A stretch of DNA of 64,000 nucleotides from Bacteroidetes bacterium UKL13-3 (GCA_001602415.1 CP012155.1:2288223-2352222), one strand, 5' to 3'; numbered from the stretch's first letter, positions 9,036 to 18,121 are shown. The notes: generated by a model not told the origin, from the sequence alone. Numbers and translations: made by a program.

Positions 9036-11802
9036 CTGCACCTCCTTTTTTAAAATTCCATGTAAGTGAAACTAAAAAATACCTGCGTAAAACCGAGTAC
9101 GTATTTTCATTAATATAATTGCTATTGGCTGTTCGGTTAAACCCTAAATTCTGGTTCAACAAATCCTGAACCGAAAGCTTTACTACAAGAGTTTCTTTTT
9201 TCAAAAAACCCTTACTCAAGTAAGCATTGAGAATGGTATTATTTAAATTACGATCAAAATCAGATGTACGTTGACGAATATTCACTTCCACATCTGCACC
9301 CATTTTAAACTGCTTAGGCAAGAATACACTAAACCCTGCATCATAGTTGTAAATAAGGAATTGTGTTTTAACATCAGTGCGCAAACTGGAGGTAGAATAA
9401 TTGTAGTTCACATTCCCTCCAATATTACTCTCAAACTTTTCCTCTTTGCTGTAGTATAAACTCAACCTGTATCCGGTTCTTATGTTTTCGTTACGGTTGC
9501 TCTGCCCGTTAATGAAATTATTATTAACGCCATAACTCATGTTTGCTCCTTGCGAAATACCCAAATCAATACTTTTTATGGAGAACCAATAGTTGGTCCA
9601 TAAGTTGGCATTTTTATTCCCATCCACATTAACCGTTTGATGCGTTTTACGTCCTTGTTGATCTATAATATCATACGAAGCAAAATCATTTTGCACAAAT
9701 TCATACGAAAGTGACCCGTAAAAACTTCGACCGCTCAGAGCTTTATAATCGTTAAACGATATGCTAAAACTGTTGCGAAAACTTTGTTGTAAATTGGGGT
9801 TTCCTAAATATAGGTCCAATGGATTGCTGTTATCTAATAATGGTTGAATTTGCTGCAAACTAGGTTGTTGAGTATTACCATTGTAACTGGCGCGCAACGA
9901 TGTGTTGTTTTTAATTTTGTATTGTATGTTGGCAGCCGGAAAAATATTGAGGAAGTACTGGCTGGTTGGTTGGCTGGTTACCAAATTTTGTTGCCGCAAA
10001 TCGGTGTACGATATTTTTCCTCCAAACGAATAATTGAGTTTTTTACTTGCAAATTTTAGGGATAACCCACCTGCATTTATAAAAATATCGTAACGCAAAC
10101 TATTACTCAGTGAGTCGAGCGTATTTGCGTACTCATTATTACTGTTTTTAACAAATGTGAATCGTTTAGATTCATTGATCGTTGTTTTTACATCATACTC
10201 ACTTACCACAAACCATTTATCTGTTAATGGCTCGGTATACACAAAACTCCCCGTTATTGAATTTGTTTTGCTCGAATTTGTTTTTTTCTGATCTATAAGT
10301 GTGCTTTGATTGAGTGTTCCATCGGCATTGTAAATATTGGTTTTAGATGCTAAAAATCCATTTGAACTATTCGCTGCATAATCAATGCTTGTGCTTACAG
10401 ATAATGTTCGTCCTTTCGTTTTAAACTTTTTATTGAGTACCAACCCTCCTTTAAATGATTGGTTATCGCCCATATTGGTTTGCGTTCGGCTATTGCTGTT
10501 AACCAATGCTGCATTACTATTTAAATTTTCGGTGGTAAAGGTATTGTTATTGGTAAAGGTTCCTTGTGAACCCGACATGTTTAATTTAAGCGTGCTGAGT
10601 GAATCTAACTTAACCTCATACTTGGCACTTCCACTATTTTTTTGTTTGGTGTTATTGAATACGCTTTTTTGGTTGTTGAAGTACAATGTATCAGGCAAAA
10701 TATATTTGGTATAGTTGTTATTGTATCCATTCACCAGCATCTCTTTGTGGTTTGCATTGATCGTATAACTATGTTTATCGTCTTTGAGTTTATCGCTATA
10801 AAAACCTCCGTAATAAATTGTTTGAGGCACTCCCACACCATTGAATCCTTCGTTTCCATCATAATAAGAAATATAATAGCCCTCATCACTTAAAAAGGTA
10901 TTATCATTTCCTCCTTCGTATTTCTCTCTATCTTCCCAGTTCAATTCTGTTTTATTGGTATTACTTGTTGCTCCATAAACAGATAATTTTCGTTTGTTCT
11001 TAAACGTATTTGCCATTGCATCATATTCAAATCTTCGAATATTATTTTCATCCCTACCTTCTGCACCGCTAGCTTTTCCAAAGTATCCCTTTTTTGCATC
11101 TTCCTTTAATTTTAGATTAATGGTTTTGCTTTTTTCACCATCGTCAATTCCGGTAAATGCAGCCTGATCCGATTTTTTATCAAACACCTGAATGCTCTCT
11201 ACATTATCTGCTCGCAAATTTTTAGTGGCAACAGTTGGGTCATCTCCAAAAAACTCCTCACCATCAACCAATACCTTTTTTACTTCTTGACCTTGAGCCG
11301 TTATTTTTCCGTTTTTATCAACTTGTATGCCGGGTAATTTTTTCAATAAATCTTCAACATTTGAACTTTTGTTAACTAAAAAGCTGTCAACCAAATATTC
11401 GGTTGTATCTCCTTTAATGGTGATGGCATTCTTTTTTTCGCGTATAATAATTTCTTGGAGTAGGTTAGCTTTAGAAATGAGTGTAATAAGACCCAATTGC
11501 TTTTGCTCATTTTCAGCAAGCACAATTCGTTCTTCGTAATTGGCAAATGTTGGACGGGTAATTTGTAGTATATACGAACCTGCAGCCAATTGGTTAAACT
11601 CAAAATTACCTTTATCATCCGCCCAACGGTGCGTAATTAGAATAGAATCCTTTTGGCGAATAAGTGCAATGCTGGAATATGCCATCGGTTTGAAATTAAC
11701 CGTATCTGTGAGGCTTCCGCTTATAGACGATTGTTGCGCATTTACCGCCAAACAAAAGAAAAGAAGAAAGAATAAAAGGTTTTGGTGTTTGCTGATATTC
11801 AT
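9028..11802 (-). CDS. TonB-dependent receptor-like outer-membrane beta-barrel protein
   Basis: 924 residues from ATG 11802; an in-frame ATG 54 nt upstream would put non-signal residues before the signal peptide, so 11802 is preferred. Order: signal peptide, carboxypeptidase-regulatory-like beta-sandwich (SSISGSLTDTVNFKPMAYSS), a plug-like domain (VEDLLKKLPGIQVDKNGKIT, KKVLVDGEEFFGDDPTVATK, NVESIQVFDKKSDQAAF), then about 650 residues of barrel ending in FLVSLTWNFKKGG. This is the outer-membrane-protein-beta-barrel subfamily that pairs with GLPGLI proteins; no TonB box is evident. Substrate unknown. The downstream GLPGLI gene overlaps its end. Confidence 0.9.
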   Translation of the reverse strand: MNISKHQNLLFFLLFFCLAVNAQQSSISGSLTDTVNFKPMAYSSIALIRQKDSILITHRWADDKGNFEFNQLAAGSYILQITRPTFANYEERIVLAENEQKQLGLITLISKANLLQEIIIREKKNAITIKGDTTEYLVDSFLVNKSSNVEDLLKKLPGIQVDKNGKITAQGQEVKKVLVDGEEFFGDDPTVATKNLRADNVESIQVFDKKSDQAAFTGIDDGEKSKTINLKLKEDAKKGYFGKASGAEGRDENNIRRFEYDAMANTFKNKRKLSVYGATSNTNKTELNWEDREKYEGGNDNTFLSDEGYYISYYDGNEGFNGVGVPQTIYYGGFYSDKLKDDKHSYTINANHKEMLVNGYNNNYTKYILPDTLYFNNQKSVFNNTKQKNSGSAKYEVKLDSLSTLKLNMSGSQGTFTNNNTFTTENLNSNAALVNSNSRTQTNMGDNQSFKGGLVLNKKFKTKGRTLSVSTSIDYAANSSNGFLASKTNIYNADGTLNQSTLIDQKKTNSSKTNSITGSFVYTEPLTDKWFVVSEYDVKTTINESKRFTFVKNSNNEYANTLDSLSNSLRYDIFINAGGLSLKFASKKLNYSFGGKISYTDLRQQNLVTSQPTSQYFLNIFPAANIQYKIKNNTSLRASYNGNTQQPSLQQIQPLLDNSNPLDLYLGNPNLQQSFRNSFSISFNDYKALSGRSFYGSLSYEFVQNDFASYDIIDQQGRKTHQTVNVDGNKNANLWTNYWFSIKSIDLGISQGANMSYGVNNNFINGQSNRNENIRTGYRLSLYYSKEEKFESNIGGNVNYNYSTSSLRTDVKTQFLIYNYDAGFSVFLPKQFKMGADVEVNIRQRTSDFDRNLNNTILNAYLSKGFLKKETLVVKLSVQDLLNQNLGFNRTANSNYINENTYSVLRRYFLVSLTWNFKKGGAGE

Positions 11803-11910
11803 AGGTAACAAACAAATATTCGGAATAACCGGAATATTTCCAAACCGTTTATCCATATTATTCTTTGATTACAGATGCACACTACCTCTTTTTGCCCAAT
11901 AATCGGGTAG

Positions 11911-13035
11911 TTATTTATCATTAATTATGACGATATCGTTTGTTGTTTTAGGGGTAAAAACAATTCTTCCTTCTTTGGAAAAAAAAGGAAATCGATACAG
12001 ATCAGTTGTGGTATAATCAGTTATTGGCTTATGATCTAACAAACTATAATCTTTCAAATTATACTGATAAATATGAAAACTCGATTTATGTCTGATTATT
12101 ACTTTCACTTTGTTTTCGCTGATATAGTAATCACAAATACTTATTGGAATCACGAAGGATTCGCCCTTCTGTTTTCCAAGATAACTACCTTGATCTGAAA
12201 TGACGAGTTTTAATTCACGCGATTGCATTTTTTCGATGTCATACAAATATGGATTTGAATAGAACATCAATTTTTTATTCTTGTAGATGAAGTCAGACAA
12301 CCCATAACCACCAAGTGATTGCTTATTAAAGTTTGGAATTTCAAGCGGTAAAAAAGAATTAAATATCAATTTGCCTTGCTTTTGCTGCCATCTTCCTAAA
12401 AAATAATTTTTCCCGGACAAATTCATCTGAGGTTGAGCGACAGGTAGTATCCAATCACCCTCATCTTGAAAAAAATCAATTCCTCCTTGTAAAAAGTATC
12501 CTGTATTCATAAAGATATTTTCAATAGGGAGATATTTTACGATGGTATCGCGTCCGAGTTCAACCAAAACATGAAAGGGATCTAATTCGAAATCTTTATC
12601 CGGGTCATATGCTCTATTAATGTTTTGCTTGCTGACAGGTTTAACATCATATGCCTCTATAATGGTGAATATTCTGTTCGTTTCGTTAACATAGTATCTA
12701 CCTATTTTCAAAGGATCCTTAACATCATTCATATCATAAATATGCTTAACTCGTTTATAACTCTCACCTTCATCATTGGCATGCAGGCTATAAAGTTGCT
12801 TTTCAAACTTCTCCTCAAACGTGAAATGAAAAATTATTTCATTACTTACCGTATTAAATTGCCATAACTCCATATTGTCGTTACGAACAACAGTTACTAA
12901 ATCTCCAGAAAAAGAGAGAACAAATACTTGATTGGGTTTAATTGAACTCGGATAATTAATTTCACTTCTGGAGAAAGTACATCCAGAATATAATAGACTT
13001 ACTATAAGTAATAGTTGGTAATGTATTTTCATCAT
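11911..13035 (-). CDS. Putative lipoprotein, possibly a beta-propeller
   Basis: 374 residues. The N-terminus (MKIHYQLLLIVSLLYSGC) is a lipoprotein signal with Cys in a lipobox. The body has repeated short blade-like strands (FVLSFSGDLVTVVRNDNMEL, KKLMFYSNPYLYDIEKM, FHIYQYNLKDYSLLDH) that recall six-bladed propeller lipoproteins of Bacteroidota, but I cannot assign a family with confidence. The small secreted protein gene lies 59 nt upstream on the same strand, separated by a hairpin. That arrangement recalls small-peptide/propeller-lipoprotein pairs, by inference only. Confidence 0.5.
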   Translation of the reverse strand: MMKIHYQLLLIVSLLYSGCTFSRSEINYPSSIKPNQVFVLSFSGDLVTVVRNDNMELWQFNTVSNEIIFHFTFEEKFEKQLYSLHANDEGESYKRVKHIYDMNDVKDPLKIGRYYVNETNRIFTIIEAYDVKPVSKQNINRAYDPDKDFELDPFHVLVELGRDTIVKYLPIENIFMNTGYFLQGGIDFFQDEGDWILPVAQPQMNLSGKNYFLGRWQQKQGKLIFNSFLPLEIPNFNKQSLGGYGLSDFIYKNKKLMFYSNPYLYDIEKMQSRELKLVISDQGSYLGKQKGESFVIPISICDYYISENKVKVIIRHKSSFHIYQYNLKDYSLLDHKPITDYTTTDLYRFPFFSKEGRIVFTPKTTNDIVIINDK

Positions 13036-13055
13036 TTATGCAAGAATTAAGTAAA

Positions 13056-13078
13056 CGAGAGATAATTTGTATCTCTCG
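13056..13078 (-). other. Intercistronic hairpin
   Basis: Nine perfect base pairs (CGAGAGATA with TATCTCTCG) around a 5-nt loop, between the small secreted protein gene and the downstream lipoprotein gene. On the minus strand only a weak T-rich stretch follows, so it may attenuate or protect the transcript rather than terminate it fully. Confidence 0.5.
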
Positions 13079-13094
13079 GTTATCAGAGTTTAAA

Positions 13095-13406
13095 TTATTC
13101 TGGACTTTCTCCGCGGGTTAGTCCTTCGTCTGTAAATACACCTGTATCGTCAGCAGAATTCATGGGAGCTTGTAGTGTTCCATACCACCAGTCTCCACCC
13201 ATGTTAATTGCAATCGAGGAACCTGAAACAGCACAACACAACACTGTTACTGGCCCAGAGCATCTGACAGTTCCAGAGGTAGCTGTCCATGGATTTCCAC
13301 TCCAACTTATAAAAGCATAACCTGAATAAAACACCCAGGCTTTAGTCGAATGTCCCAGTAAACACAGAGACAAAATGAAAACAGAGGATAAAATGAACTT
13401 TTTCAT
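13095..13406 (-). CDS. Small secreted protein of unknown family
   Basis: 103 residues from ATG 13406, where a clear signal peptide begins (MKKFILSSVFILSLCLLG, ending HSTKA). An upstream ATG at 13460 would put 18 polar residues before it and is less likely. The mature part is rich in Trp, Gly, Ser and Thr with Cys at TVRCSG and VLCCAVSG and a polar acidic tail. No family recognised. It precedes the propeller-like lipoprotein gene on the same strand. A short CCCCGA/TCGGGG stem at 13433-13453 sits in its leader. Confidence 0.55.
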   Translation of the reverse strand: MKKFILSSVFILSLCLLGHSTKAWVFYSGYAFISWSGNPWTATSGTVRCSGPVTVLCCAVSGSSIAINMGGDWWYGTLQAPMNSADDTGVFTDEGLTRGESPE

Positions 13407-13507
13407 TGATGAAAATGAATTAAATAAAACAATCCCCGAAGAAAGTGTCGGGGCAAACACTCAGGTTGTTAATCATTTTCGCGCGAATAATTAAGGCCTA
13501 CTTAAAG

Positions 13508-13550
13508 ATAAAAAAAAAAAAACTACAAATCCAAATAATTTGTAGTTTTT
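13508..13550 (-). terminator. Terminator after the haem-motif lipoprotein gene
   Basis: A 13-bp stem (AAAAACTACAAAT with ATTTGTAGTTTTT) with a 7-nt loop. On the minus strand it ends in a long T-run (A-run 13508-13520 on plus), so it terminates the gene ending at 13596. Confidence 0.8.
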
Positions 13551-13595
13551 TATCTCGATACTAAGCCAAAGATGACCAAGCACTTGATTCATGAA

Positions 13596-14075
13596 TTATT
13601 GTATTAACAACTTTCTGATACGCTTGAGCGGACCACTGCAATAGTTCTCATGACAGTTGATGCACTTACCTATTACTAAGTTATGGTATTTCGACTGTTC
13701 TTTCGGATGTTTAAACAACTCGGTGTATGCTTCCTGAAACAGACGTGCATTTTCATAAAACTGTGGTTCCAATACATTTGGATCTGTTGGTTCAACCAAA
13801 TAAAAACGAATAAAAGGGTAACGTGTTGAATCCAATTGCTCGCCTCTTAAAATTTGTTGTTTCATGCTATCAGCATTGGCTGCAAGTTGGCGCATCATCA
13901 GGGCCATTGGTTTGGCATTATTAGGGTCTTTAATCGTTTCCTGACTGCAGGATGCATCATTGCTATCAGCAAATTCGTTATGTTGTTGAACGGTTGCCGG
14001 TTGCTTGTTTTCCGAGCATGAATACAAAACAGCTGCAAAAAAACTAGCACAAAAGATGATTGATGATATTTTCAT
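13596..14075 (-). CDS. Lipoprotein with c-type haem-binding motif
   Basis: 159 residues from ATG 14075. The signal ends in the lipobox AAVLYSC, so it is probably anchored in a membrane facing the periplasm. A single CxxCH haem-c motif (CINCH, Cys138, Cys141, His142) lies near the C-terminus within GKCINCHENYCSGPLKRIRK, preceded by an all-helical region with many Met (KPMALMMRQLA). It looks like a Bacteroidota monohaem protein of unknown electron partner. An in-frame ATG at 14114 would read through the terminator hairpin of the preceding gene, so the later start is chosen. Confidence 0.7.
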   Translation of the reverse strand: MKISSIIFCASFFAAVLYSCSENKQPATVQQHNEFADSNDASCSQETIKDPNNAKPMALMMRQLAANADSMKQQILRGEQLDSTRYPFIRFYLVEPTDPNVLEPQFYENARLFQEAYTELFKHPKEQSKYHNLVIGKCINCHENYCSGPLKRIRKLLIQ

Positions 14076-14087
14076 AATGATAGGGAT

Positions 14088-14117
14088 AAAAAATGCCCCG
14101 ATAAATCGGGGCATTTT
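14088..14117 (-). terminator. Terminator after the DUF4920 gene
   Basis: A 12-bp stem (AAAATGCCCCGA with TCGGGGCATTTT), TAAA loop, and a T-run on the minus strand. It lies between the DUF4920 stop (14139) and the next start (14075), and shows that the two lipoprotein genes are separate transcripts unless read-through occurs. Confidence 0.8.
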
Positions 14118-14138
14118 GATATTTTATGTATGAATAAG

Positions 14139-14639
14139 TTATTTCAAAATTACTCCTGAAGCTTCAAAAACTAATTCTTTCTTAGGCTCTTTAATTGCCT
14201 CAATTTCCTCTTTTGATTTTCCTGCATCTTTGGCATACTCTTTTAAATCGGCAACAGATGTTTCTTCAATTTTAGCTACACCTTCAACAATGGCTTCTTT
14301 TCCAGCAGCATCTTTAGGAACAAAAAAGCCATAGTCTTTGAAAGTTACGCGCATGGTTTCGCCTTCGGCAGTTTTCAAGTCCATCCAGCAACCTTTTTTC
14401 TGGCAAACGGCATCAACTGAGGCTTGCAATTTAACAGGCAACTCGGTTTTATCGCCCATCAATGTTTTCAACTCAGCAATAGGCTGTGCATTTTCTCCAG
14501 TAATTTTGTCGCCAAAAAACTGTTCTCCAACGGCTGCAGTTGCTGTTGAATCTGTGGCTGTGGTATTTTCTTGTTTAGGAGTAGAATTGCCACAAGCAAA
14601 TAAAAATGCAACGGCACCAATAACAAATATTCTTTTCAT
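14139..14639 (-). CDS. DUF4920 domain lipoprotein
   Basis: 166 residues from ATG 14639 (MKRIFVIGAVAFLFAC, lipobox Cys). After an Asn/Thr-rich linker comes the DUF4920 domain: GEQFFGDKITGEN at the start, a conserved Cys pair in CQKKGCWMDL, VTFKDYGFFVPKDAAGKEAI, then a helix and FEASGVILK at the end. Members are periplasmic Bacteroidota proteins with an OB-like fold and unknown role. A start 24 nt upstream (MYSKITLK) is possible but adds nothing. It ends before a strong terminator. Confidence 0.85.
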   Translation of the reverse strand: MKRIFVIGAVAFLFACGNSTPKQENTTATDSTATAAVGEQFFGDKITGENAQPIAELKTLMGDKTELPVKLQASVDAVCQKKGCWMDLKTAEGETMRVTFKDYGFFVPKDAAGKEAIVEGVAKIEETSVADLKEYAKDAGKSKEEIEAIKEPKKELVFEASGVILK

Positions 14640-14762
14640 TTTTAAAGTAATTTTAGAATACAATAATATGCGATTCTCTTAAACTTGAGACATGTTTTCT
14701 TCTTTTTAAGAAAAAGTTAAGAGCAAAAAAGAATTCTTTTTAGATTAAGAAAATAATATTTC

Positions 14763-14770
14763 TATATTTG
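14763..14770 (+). promoter_or_regulatory. -7 element of the tRNA-Cys promoter
   Basis: TATATTTG fits TAnnTTTG and lies 15 nt before the tRNA. At the -33 distance is TAG preceded by a T-run rather than TTG. Confidence 0.55.
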
Positions 14771-14785
14771 TGCCACTTGTAACAA

Positions 14786-14856
14786 GGTACCGTGGCCGAG
14801 TGGCTAGGCCGAGGTCTGCAAAACCTCTTACAGCAGTTCGAATCTGCTCGGTACCT
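14786..14856 (+). tRNA. tRNA-Cys (anticodon GCA)
   Basis: A 71-nt cloverleaf: acceptor GGTACCG pairs with CGGTACC and the discriminator is T, as usual for Cys. The D arm is GGCCGAGTGGCTAGGCC, and the anticodon stem GAGGT/ACCTC holds loop CTGCAAA with anticodon GCA. The T stem AGCAG/CTGCT holds TTCGAAT. CCA is not encoded. Confidence 0.95.
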
Positions 14857-14858
14857 CT

Positions 14859-14886
14859 AAAAGCTCGATTTATTCGAGCTTTTTTT
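14859..14886 (+). terminator. Terminator of tRNA-Cys
   Basis: A 10-bp stem (AAAAGCTCGA with TCGAGCTTTT), 5-nt loop, then a T-run, immediately after the tRNA. The converging yqgE gene ends two bases later, so the hairpin may serve both strands. Confidence 0.8.
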
Positions 14887-14887
14887 A

Positions 14888-15472
14888 TTAATTCCAGCTT
14901 CGATCTTCTGGGGCATCAGCCATGTGAGAGAAATTCCGGCCTAAATCTTTAACAATAACTCGCCACATATTTTCCAAATCGTCATCAAATACGCGTTTAA
15001 CATTACCATTACTCACCCACCAGGCTTTCTGCTCAATCTCCTCCTCCAGTTGCCCGGCAGCCCAACCCGAATAACCCGAAAAAAAACGAAATTCGTCTTT
15101 AGATGCAATTTTCTTGTCTATCAAATCGTCTATCATTTCAATATCTCCTCCCCAGTAAATACCATTGGCAATATGATGAGCGCCTGTAATTAATTCACCT
15201 ACCTTATGAATAAAATGCAAGGTATTAGGCTCTACTGGTCCGCCAAAAAACAAAGGGAAATTGTACTTCATTAGCCCAGGAATCACATCATCCGTTTGCA
15301 AATCAATCAATCGATTTAGTACAAAACCAACAGCACCCGCATCTGAGTGGTCGCTCACAAGAACAACTGTTCGCCTAAAATGATAATCATTCAAATAAGG
15401 TTCGCTTATCAAAAAACCACCCCGTTGAGGAGGTTGGAATTTGGGTTGAATATTCCTGATTGAAACCGTCAT
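14888..15472 (-). CDS. yqgE: YqgE/AlgH family protein (UPF0301)
   Basis: 194 residues. The family core is complete: GGFLISEPYLNDYHFRRTVV, SDAGAVGFVLNR, FFGGPVEPNTLHFIH, YWGGD and FFSGYSGWAAGQLEEEI. YqgE/AlgH proteins are cytoplasmic with unknown biochemical activity; AlgH is tied to alginate regulation in Pseudomonas, which need not apply here. ATG 15472 (MTVSIRN) is taken as start because the upstream in-frame codon at 15490 is TTG. Confidence 0.93.
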   Translation of the reverse strand: MTVSIRNIQPKFQPPQRGGFLISEPYLNDYHFRRTVVLVSDHSDAGAVGFVLNRLIDLQTDDVIPGLMKYNFPLFFGGPVEPNTLHFIHKVGELITGAHHIANGIYWGGDIEMIDDLIDKKIASKDEFRFFSGYSGWAAGQLEEEIEQKAWWVSNGNVKRVFDDDLENMWRVIVKDLGRNFSHMADAPEDRSWN

Positions 15473-15566
15473 GTTCTTAAAAAATTTCAACCACTAAGTT
15501 ACTTTAATTGGTTTGAATTAATAACATAAAACTACTAACACCTGAGAAAGATTGAAGTGAATAGAT

Positions 15567-15574
15567 TATTTTTG
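15567..15574 (+). promoter_or_regulatory. Candidate -7 element for pdxH
   Basis: TATTTTTG matches TAnnTTTG, 19 nt before the pdxH start. That is the same distance as the clpP and spoT promoters in this window. No TTG lies at the -33 spacing. Confidence 0.45.
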
Positions 15575-15593
15575 AACCAAATAAAAATACGGA

Positions 15594-16244
15594 ATGGCCA
15601 TTCAATCCAATCAAATAGCAAACCTTCGAGTTGATTATTCTTTGAAATCATTTGATAAAAACGACTTAAAAAGTGATCCATTTGAACAATTTGCCATTTG
15701 GATGGAGGAAGCTATTAATGCTGAGGTAAATGAACCCAATGCTATGACTTTGGCTACGGTTAAACCCGATGGAACACCATCTGCACGTATTGTTTTACTT
15801 AAAGGGTTTGATGATAGAGGATTTACATTTTTCACCAACTACCAGAGTGCAAAAGGGCAAGAATTATCAAAAAATGGAAACGTTGCATTGGTATTTTGTT
15901 GGCTCGAATTGCAAAGACAAGTGCGGATTGAGGGAGTAGCAACCCAAATAAGTCCTGCTGAGTCTGATGCATATTTTCACAGTCGCCCTTTGGGCAGCCA
16001 AATAGGTGCACATGCATCACCTCAAAGCTCGTTAATTAGTGGAAGAGAAGAATTGGAAAAGTCATACAGTCACTTCAAAGAACTATTTTCAAAAGAACCT
16101 ATTATGCGTCCCGAACATTGGGGTGGATTTATGGTTAATCCGCATAAAATTGAGTTCTGGCAGGGCCGATCAAGCCGCCTACACGATCGTTTTAGCTTTG
16201 CGCTTTATAAAAAAAATTGGGAAGCAGTGCGGCTTGCACCTTAA
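15594..16244 (+). CDS. pdxH: Pyridoxamine 5'-phosphate oxidase
   Basis: 216 residues, normal length. FMN enzyme that oxidises pyridoxamine or pyridoxine 5'-phosphate to pyridoxal 5'-phosphate, the PLP needed by enzymes such as IlvE in this window. Visible motifs are AMTLATVKPDGTPSARIVLL, KGFDDRGFTFFTNYQSAKG (FMN contacts), LELQRQVRIEG, the helix SRPLGSQIGAHASPQS, and the C-terminal substrate-binding stretch EFWQGRSSRLHDR. It stands alone between yqgE (divergent) and the wecA-like gene. Confidence 0.96.
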   Translation: MAIQSNQIANLRVDYSLKSFDKNDLKSDPFEQFAIWMEEAINAEVNEPNAMTLATVKPDGTPSARIVLLKGFDDRGFTFFTNYQSAKGQELSKNGNVALVFCWLELQRQVRIEGVATQISPAESDAYFHSRPLGSQIGAHASPQSSLISGREELEKSYSHFKELFSKEPIMRPEHWGGFMVNPHKIEFWQGRSSRLHDRFSFALYKKNWEAVRLAP

Positions 16245-16415
16245 ATACGCCAAAGGCAAAGCTATTTCGCTTTAAACCACAATAAACCTAATTTGTTTTC
16301 ATCAACCTAAAATTAATACGCTTTTAATTTCCAAAATTGTTTAAATTTGAACACCAAATTGTAGTTCGAATTAATACACGTTGTCAAAATTAAAACTACC
16401 TCAATATTAAAGTCT

Positions 16416-17540
16416 ATGCAGAATATTATACTCTCATTCTTAACATCACTGCTGGTTGTTATTTTTGGAATTCCGTCCGTTATAACGGTTGCCAAACAAA
16501 AAGGTCTTTTTGATAAACCCGACCACAGAAAATTACACGTTAACAAAGTGCCAAGGCTTGGAGGTTTGGCAATTATTGCAGGTTTTTCAATTGCAGTAAG
16601 TATTTGGGGTATCCCAACGGAAATAGCATCAAGACTGCAATATTTACAGGCGGCTTTAATCGTTCTATTCTTTTCGGGGTTAAAAGATGATATAGTAGTA
16701 CTTACACCTATAAAAAAGTTAATGAGCCAACTCTTAGCTGCAGCGTTAGTTGTTGTTGGAGAAGACATTAGAATTACGAGTTTTTACGGGTTGTTTGGTG
16801 TTACTGAACTCAATATTTGGGTAAGTTATATTCTATCCGTTTTTACAATAGTGGTTATCACAAATGCTTTCAACTTAATTGATGGAATTGATGGTTTGGC
16901 TGGAGGACTAGGGTTCATCATATCTATCACGTTTGGGCTTTGGTTTAACTTAATCGATCAAGTTGGGTGGTCAATTATATCCTTCTCATTGGCAGGAGCG
17001 TTGATAGGATTTTTGGTATTCAATTTCAATCCTGCAAAAATATTTATGGGTGATGCAGGATCATTATGTACCGGGTTTCTGCTCTCTATAATGGCGGTTC
17101 AGTTTATCGAGTTTAATAGACCCGAGGTCCAGAATTATTATAAAATTACAACTGCACCGGTTATTGCCATTGCAATATTGGTTATTCCGTTATTCGACAC
17201 CTTTCGTGTTTTCACAATCAGATTACTTAAGAAAAAATCACCGTTTTCAGCTGATCGAAATCACTTGCATCATATGTTACTTAAAACAGGTCTTGGACAC
17301 AAAGAAGTTTCGCTCGTTTTGTATATCGTGAACATTATTTTTGTGCTTATCGCCTTTTTATTAAAGGACAGTCCGATTTTAACAGTATTTATCACAATTG
17401 GAGTATTGGCGTTTGCCTTATCGCAAATACCAATCTACATCAACTCTCAGCGTATTGCAGATATTGAATCTGACACTAATGGTGTATTGAGTAAAGAAAT
17501 TACTGAAAATATTCTGTCTGATAAACACTTGAGTAATTAG
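16416..17540 (+). CDS. Undecaprenyl-phosphate sugar-1-phosphate transferase, WecA/MraY family
   Basis: 374 residues, polytopic inner-membrane enzyme that moves a HexNAc-1-phosphate from its UDP-sugar to undecaprenyl phosphate to start a surface polysaccharide. Motifs are KPDHRKLHVNKVPRLGG at the N-terminus, the catalytic NAFNLIDGIDGLAGG (about residues 149-163), NPAKIFMGDAGS (about 206) and the WecA-type DRNHLHHML (about 279). The last distinguishes it from MraY. It ends in a 4-nt convergent overlap with rdgB. Which sugar is used cannot be told. Confidence 0.9.
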   Translation: MQNIILSFLTSLLVVIFGIPSVITVAKQKGLFDKPDHRKLHVNKVPRLGGLAIIAGFSIAVSIWGIPTEIASRLQYLQAALIVLFFSGLKDDIVVLTPIKKLMSQLLAAALVVVGEDIRITSFYGLFGVTELNIWVSYILSVFTIVVITNAFNLIDGIDGLAGGLGFIISITFGLWFNLIDQVGWSIISFSLAGALIGFLVFNFNPAKIFMGDAGSLCTGFLLSIMAVQFIEFNRPEVQNYYKITTAPVIAIAILVIPLFDTFRVFTIRLLKKKSPFSADRNHLHHMLLKTGLGHKEVSLVLYIVNIIFVLIAFLLKDSPILTVFITIGVLAFALSQIPIYINSQRIADIESDTNGVLSKEITENILSDKHLSN

Positions 17541-18121
17541 GCCATTTGCCTCAAAAATTCAATAAATTTCAATGTTGCCTTTGCTCTGTGACTGATTTTA
17601 TTTTTTTCATCAATAGTCATTTGTGCTAAGGTTATATTGTAATTATTAGGTTTAAAAATTGGATCATATCCGAATCCATTCTCTCCAACTTTTTCAGAAA
17701 CAATTTGTCCTTCAAGAATGCCTTCGAAAAAGGTTTCTTTTCCATCCAAAATGCACGATATAACTGTTTTAAACCGTGCTTCTCTGTTTGAATTTCCCTT
17801 TAAATTGTGAAGCAGCAGATTAATGTTATCATTATCCGATTTTTGCACACCAGCATAACGAGCTGAAAACACCCCTGGTGCTCCATTTAATGCACTTACT
17901 TCTAAACCTGTATCATCTGCAAAACAACTTAAACCATATTTGTTAAACACGAAACTACTTTTGATAGAAGCATTTTCGGATAGTGTCAATCCCGTTTCTT
18001 CAATTTCATCGTGGCAAGCAATATCGCTGAGAGTCCTAATTTCGAACCCATCACCCAACAACTGTTGGACTTCGAATACCTTGTTTTTATTGTGTGTTGC
18101 AAACACTAATACCTTTTCCAT
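17537..18121 (-). CDS. rdgB: Non-canonical purine NTP pyrophosphatase (RdgB/HAM1)
   Basis: 194 residues. It hydrolyses dITP, ITP and XTP to monophosphates, cleaning the nucleotide pool. Motifs are VFATHNKNK at the start, FADDTGLEVSALNGAPGVFS (from residue 67) with the catalytic Asp, SARYAG, GENGFGYDPIF and the closing SHRAKA. Its stop overlaps the convergent wecA-like gene by 4 nt. It begins directly after the stop of the upstream unknown gene, so both are probably one transcript. Confidence 0.96.
   Translation of the reverse strand: MEKVLVFATHNKNKVFEVQQLLGDGFEIRTLSDIACHDEIEETGLTLSENASIKSSFVFNKYGLSCFADDTGLEVSALNGAPGVFSARYAGVQKSDNDNINLLLHNLKGNSNREARFKTVISCILDGKETFFEGILEGQIVSEKVGENGFGYDPIFKPNNYNITLAQMTIDEKNKISHRAKATLKFIEFLRQMA

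Noticed and set aside
13095-13406. Assignment of the small secreted protein to the NVEAL family
   Set aside because: Gene context is similar, but the leader lacks the NVEAL residues and the Cys pattern differs.
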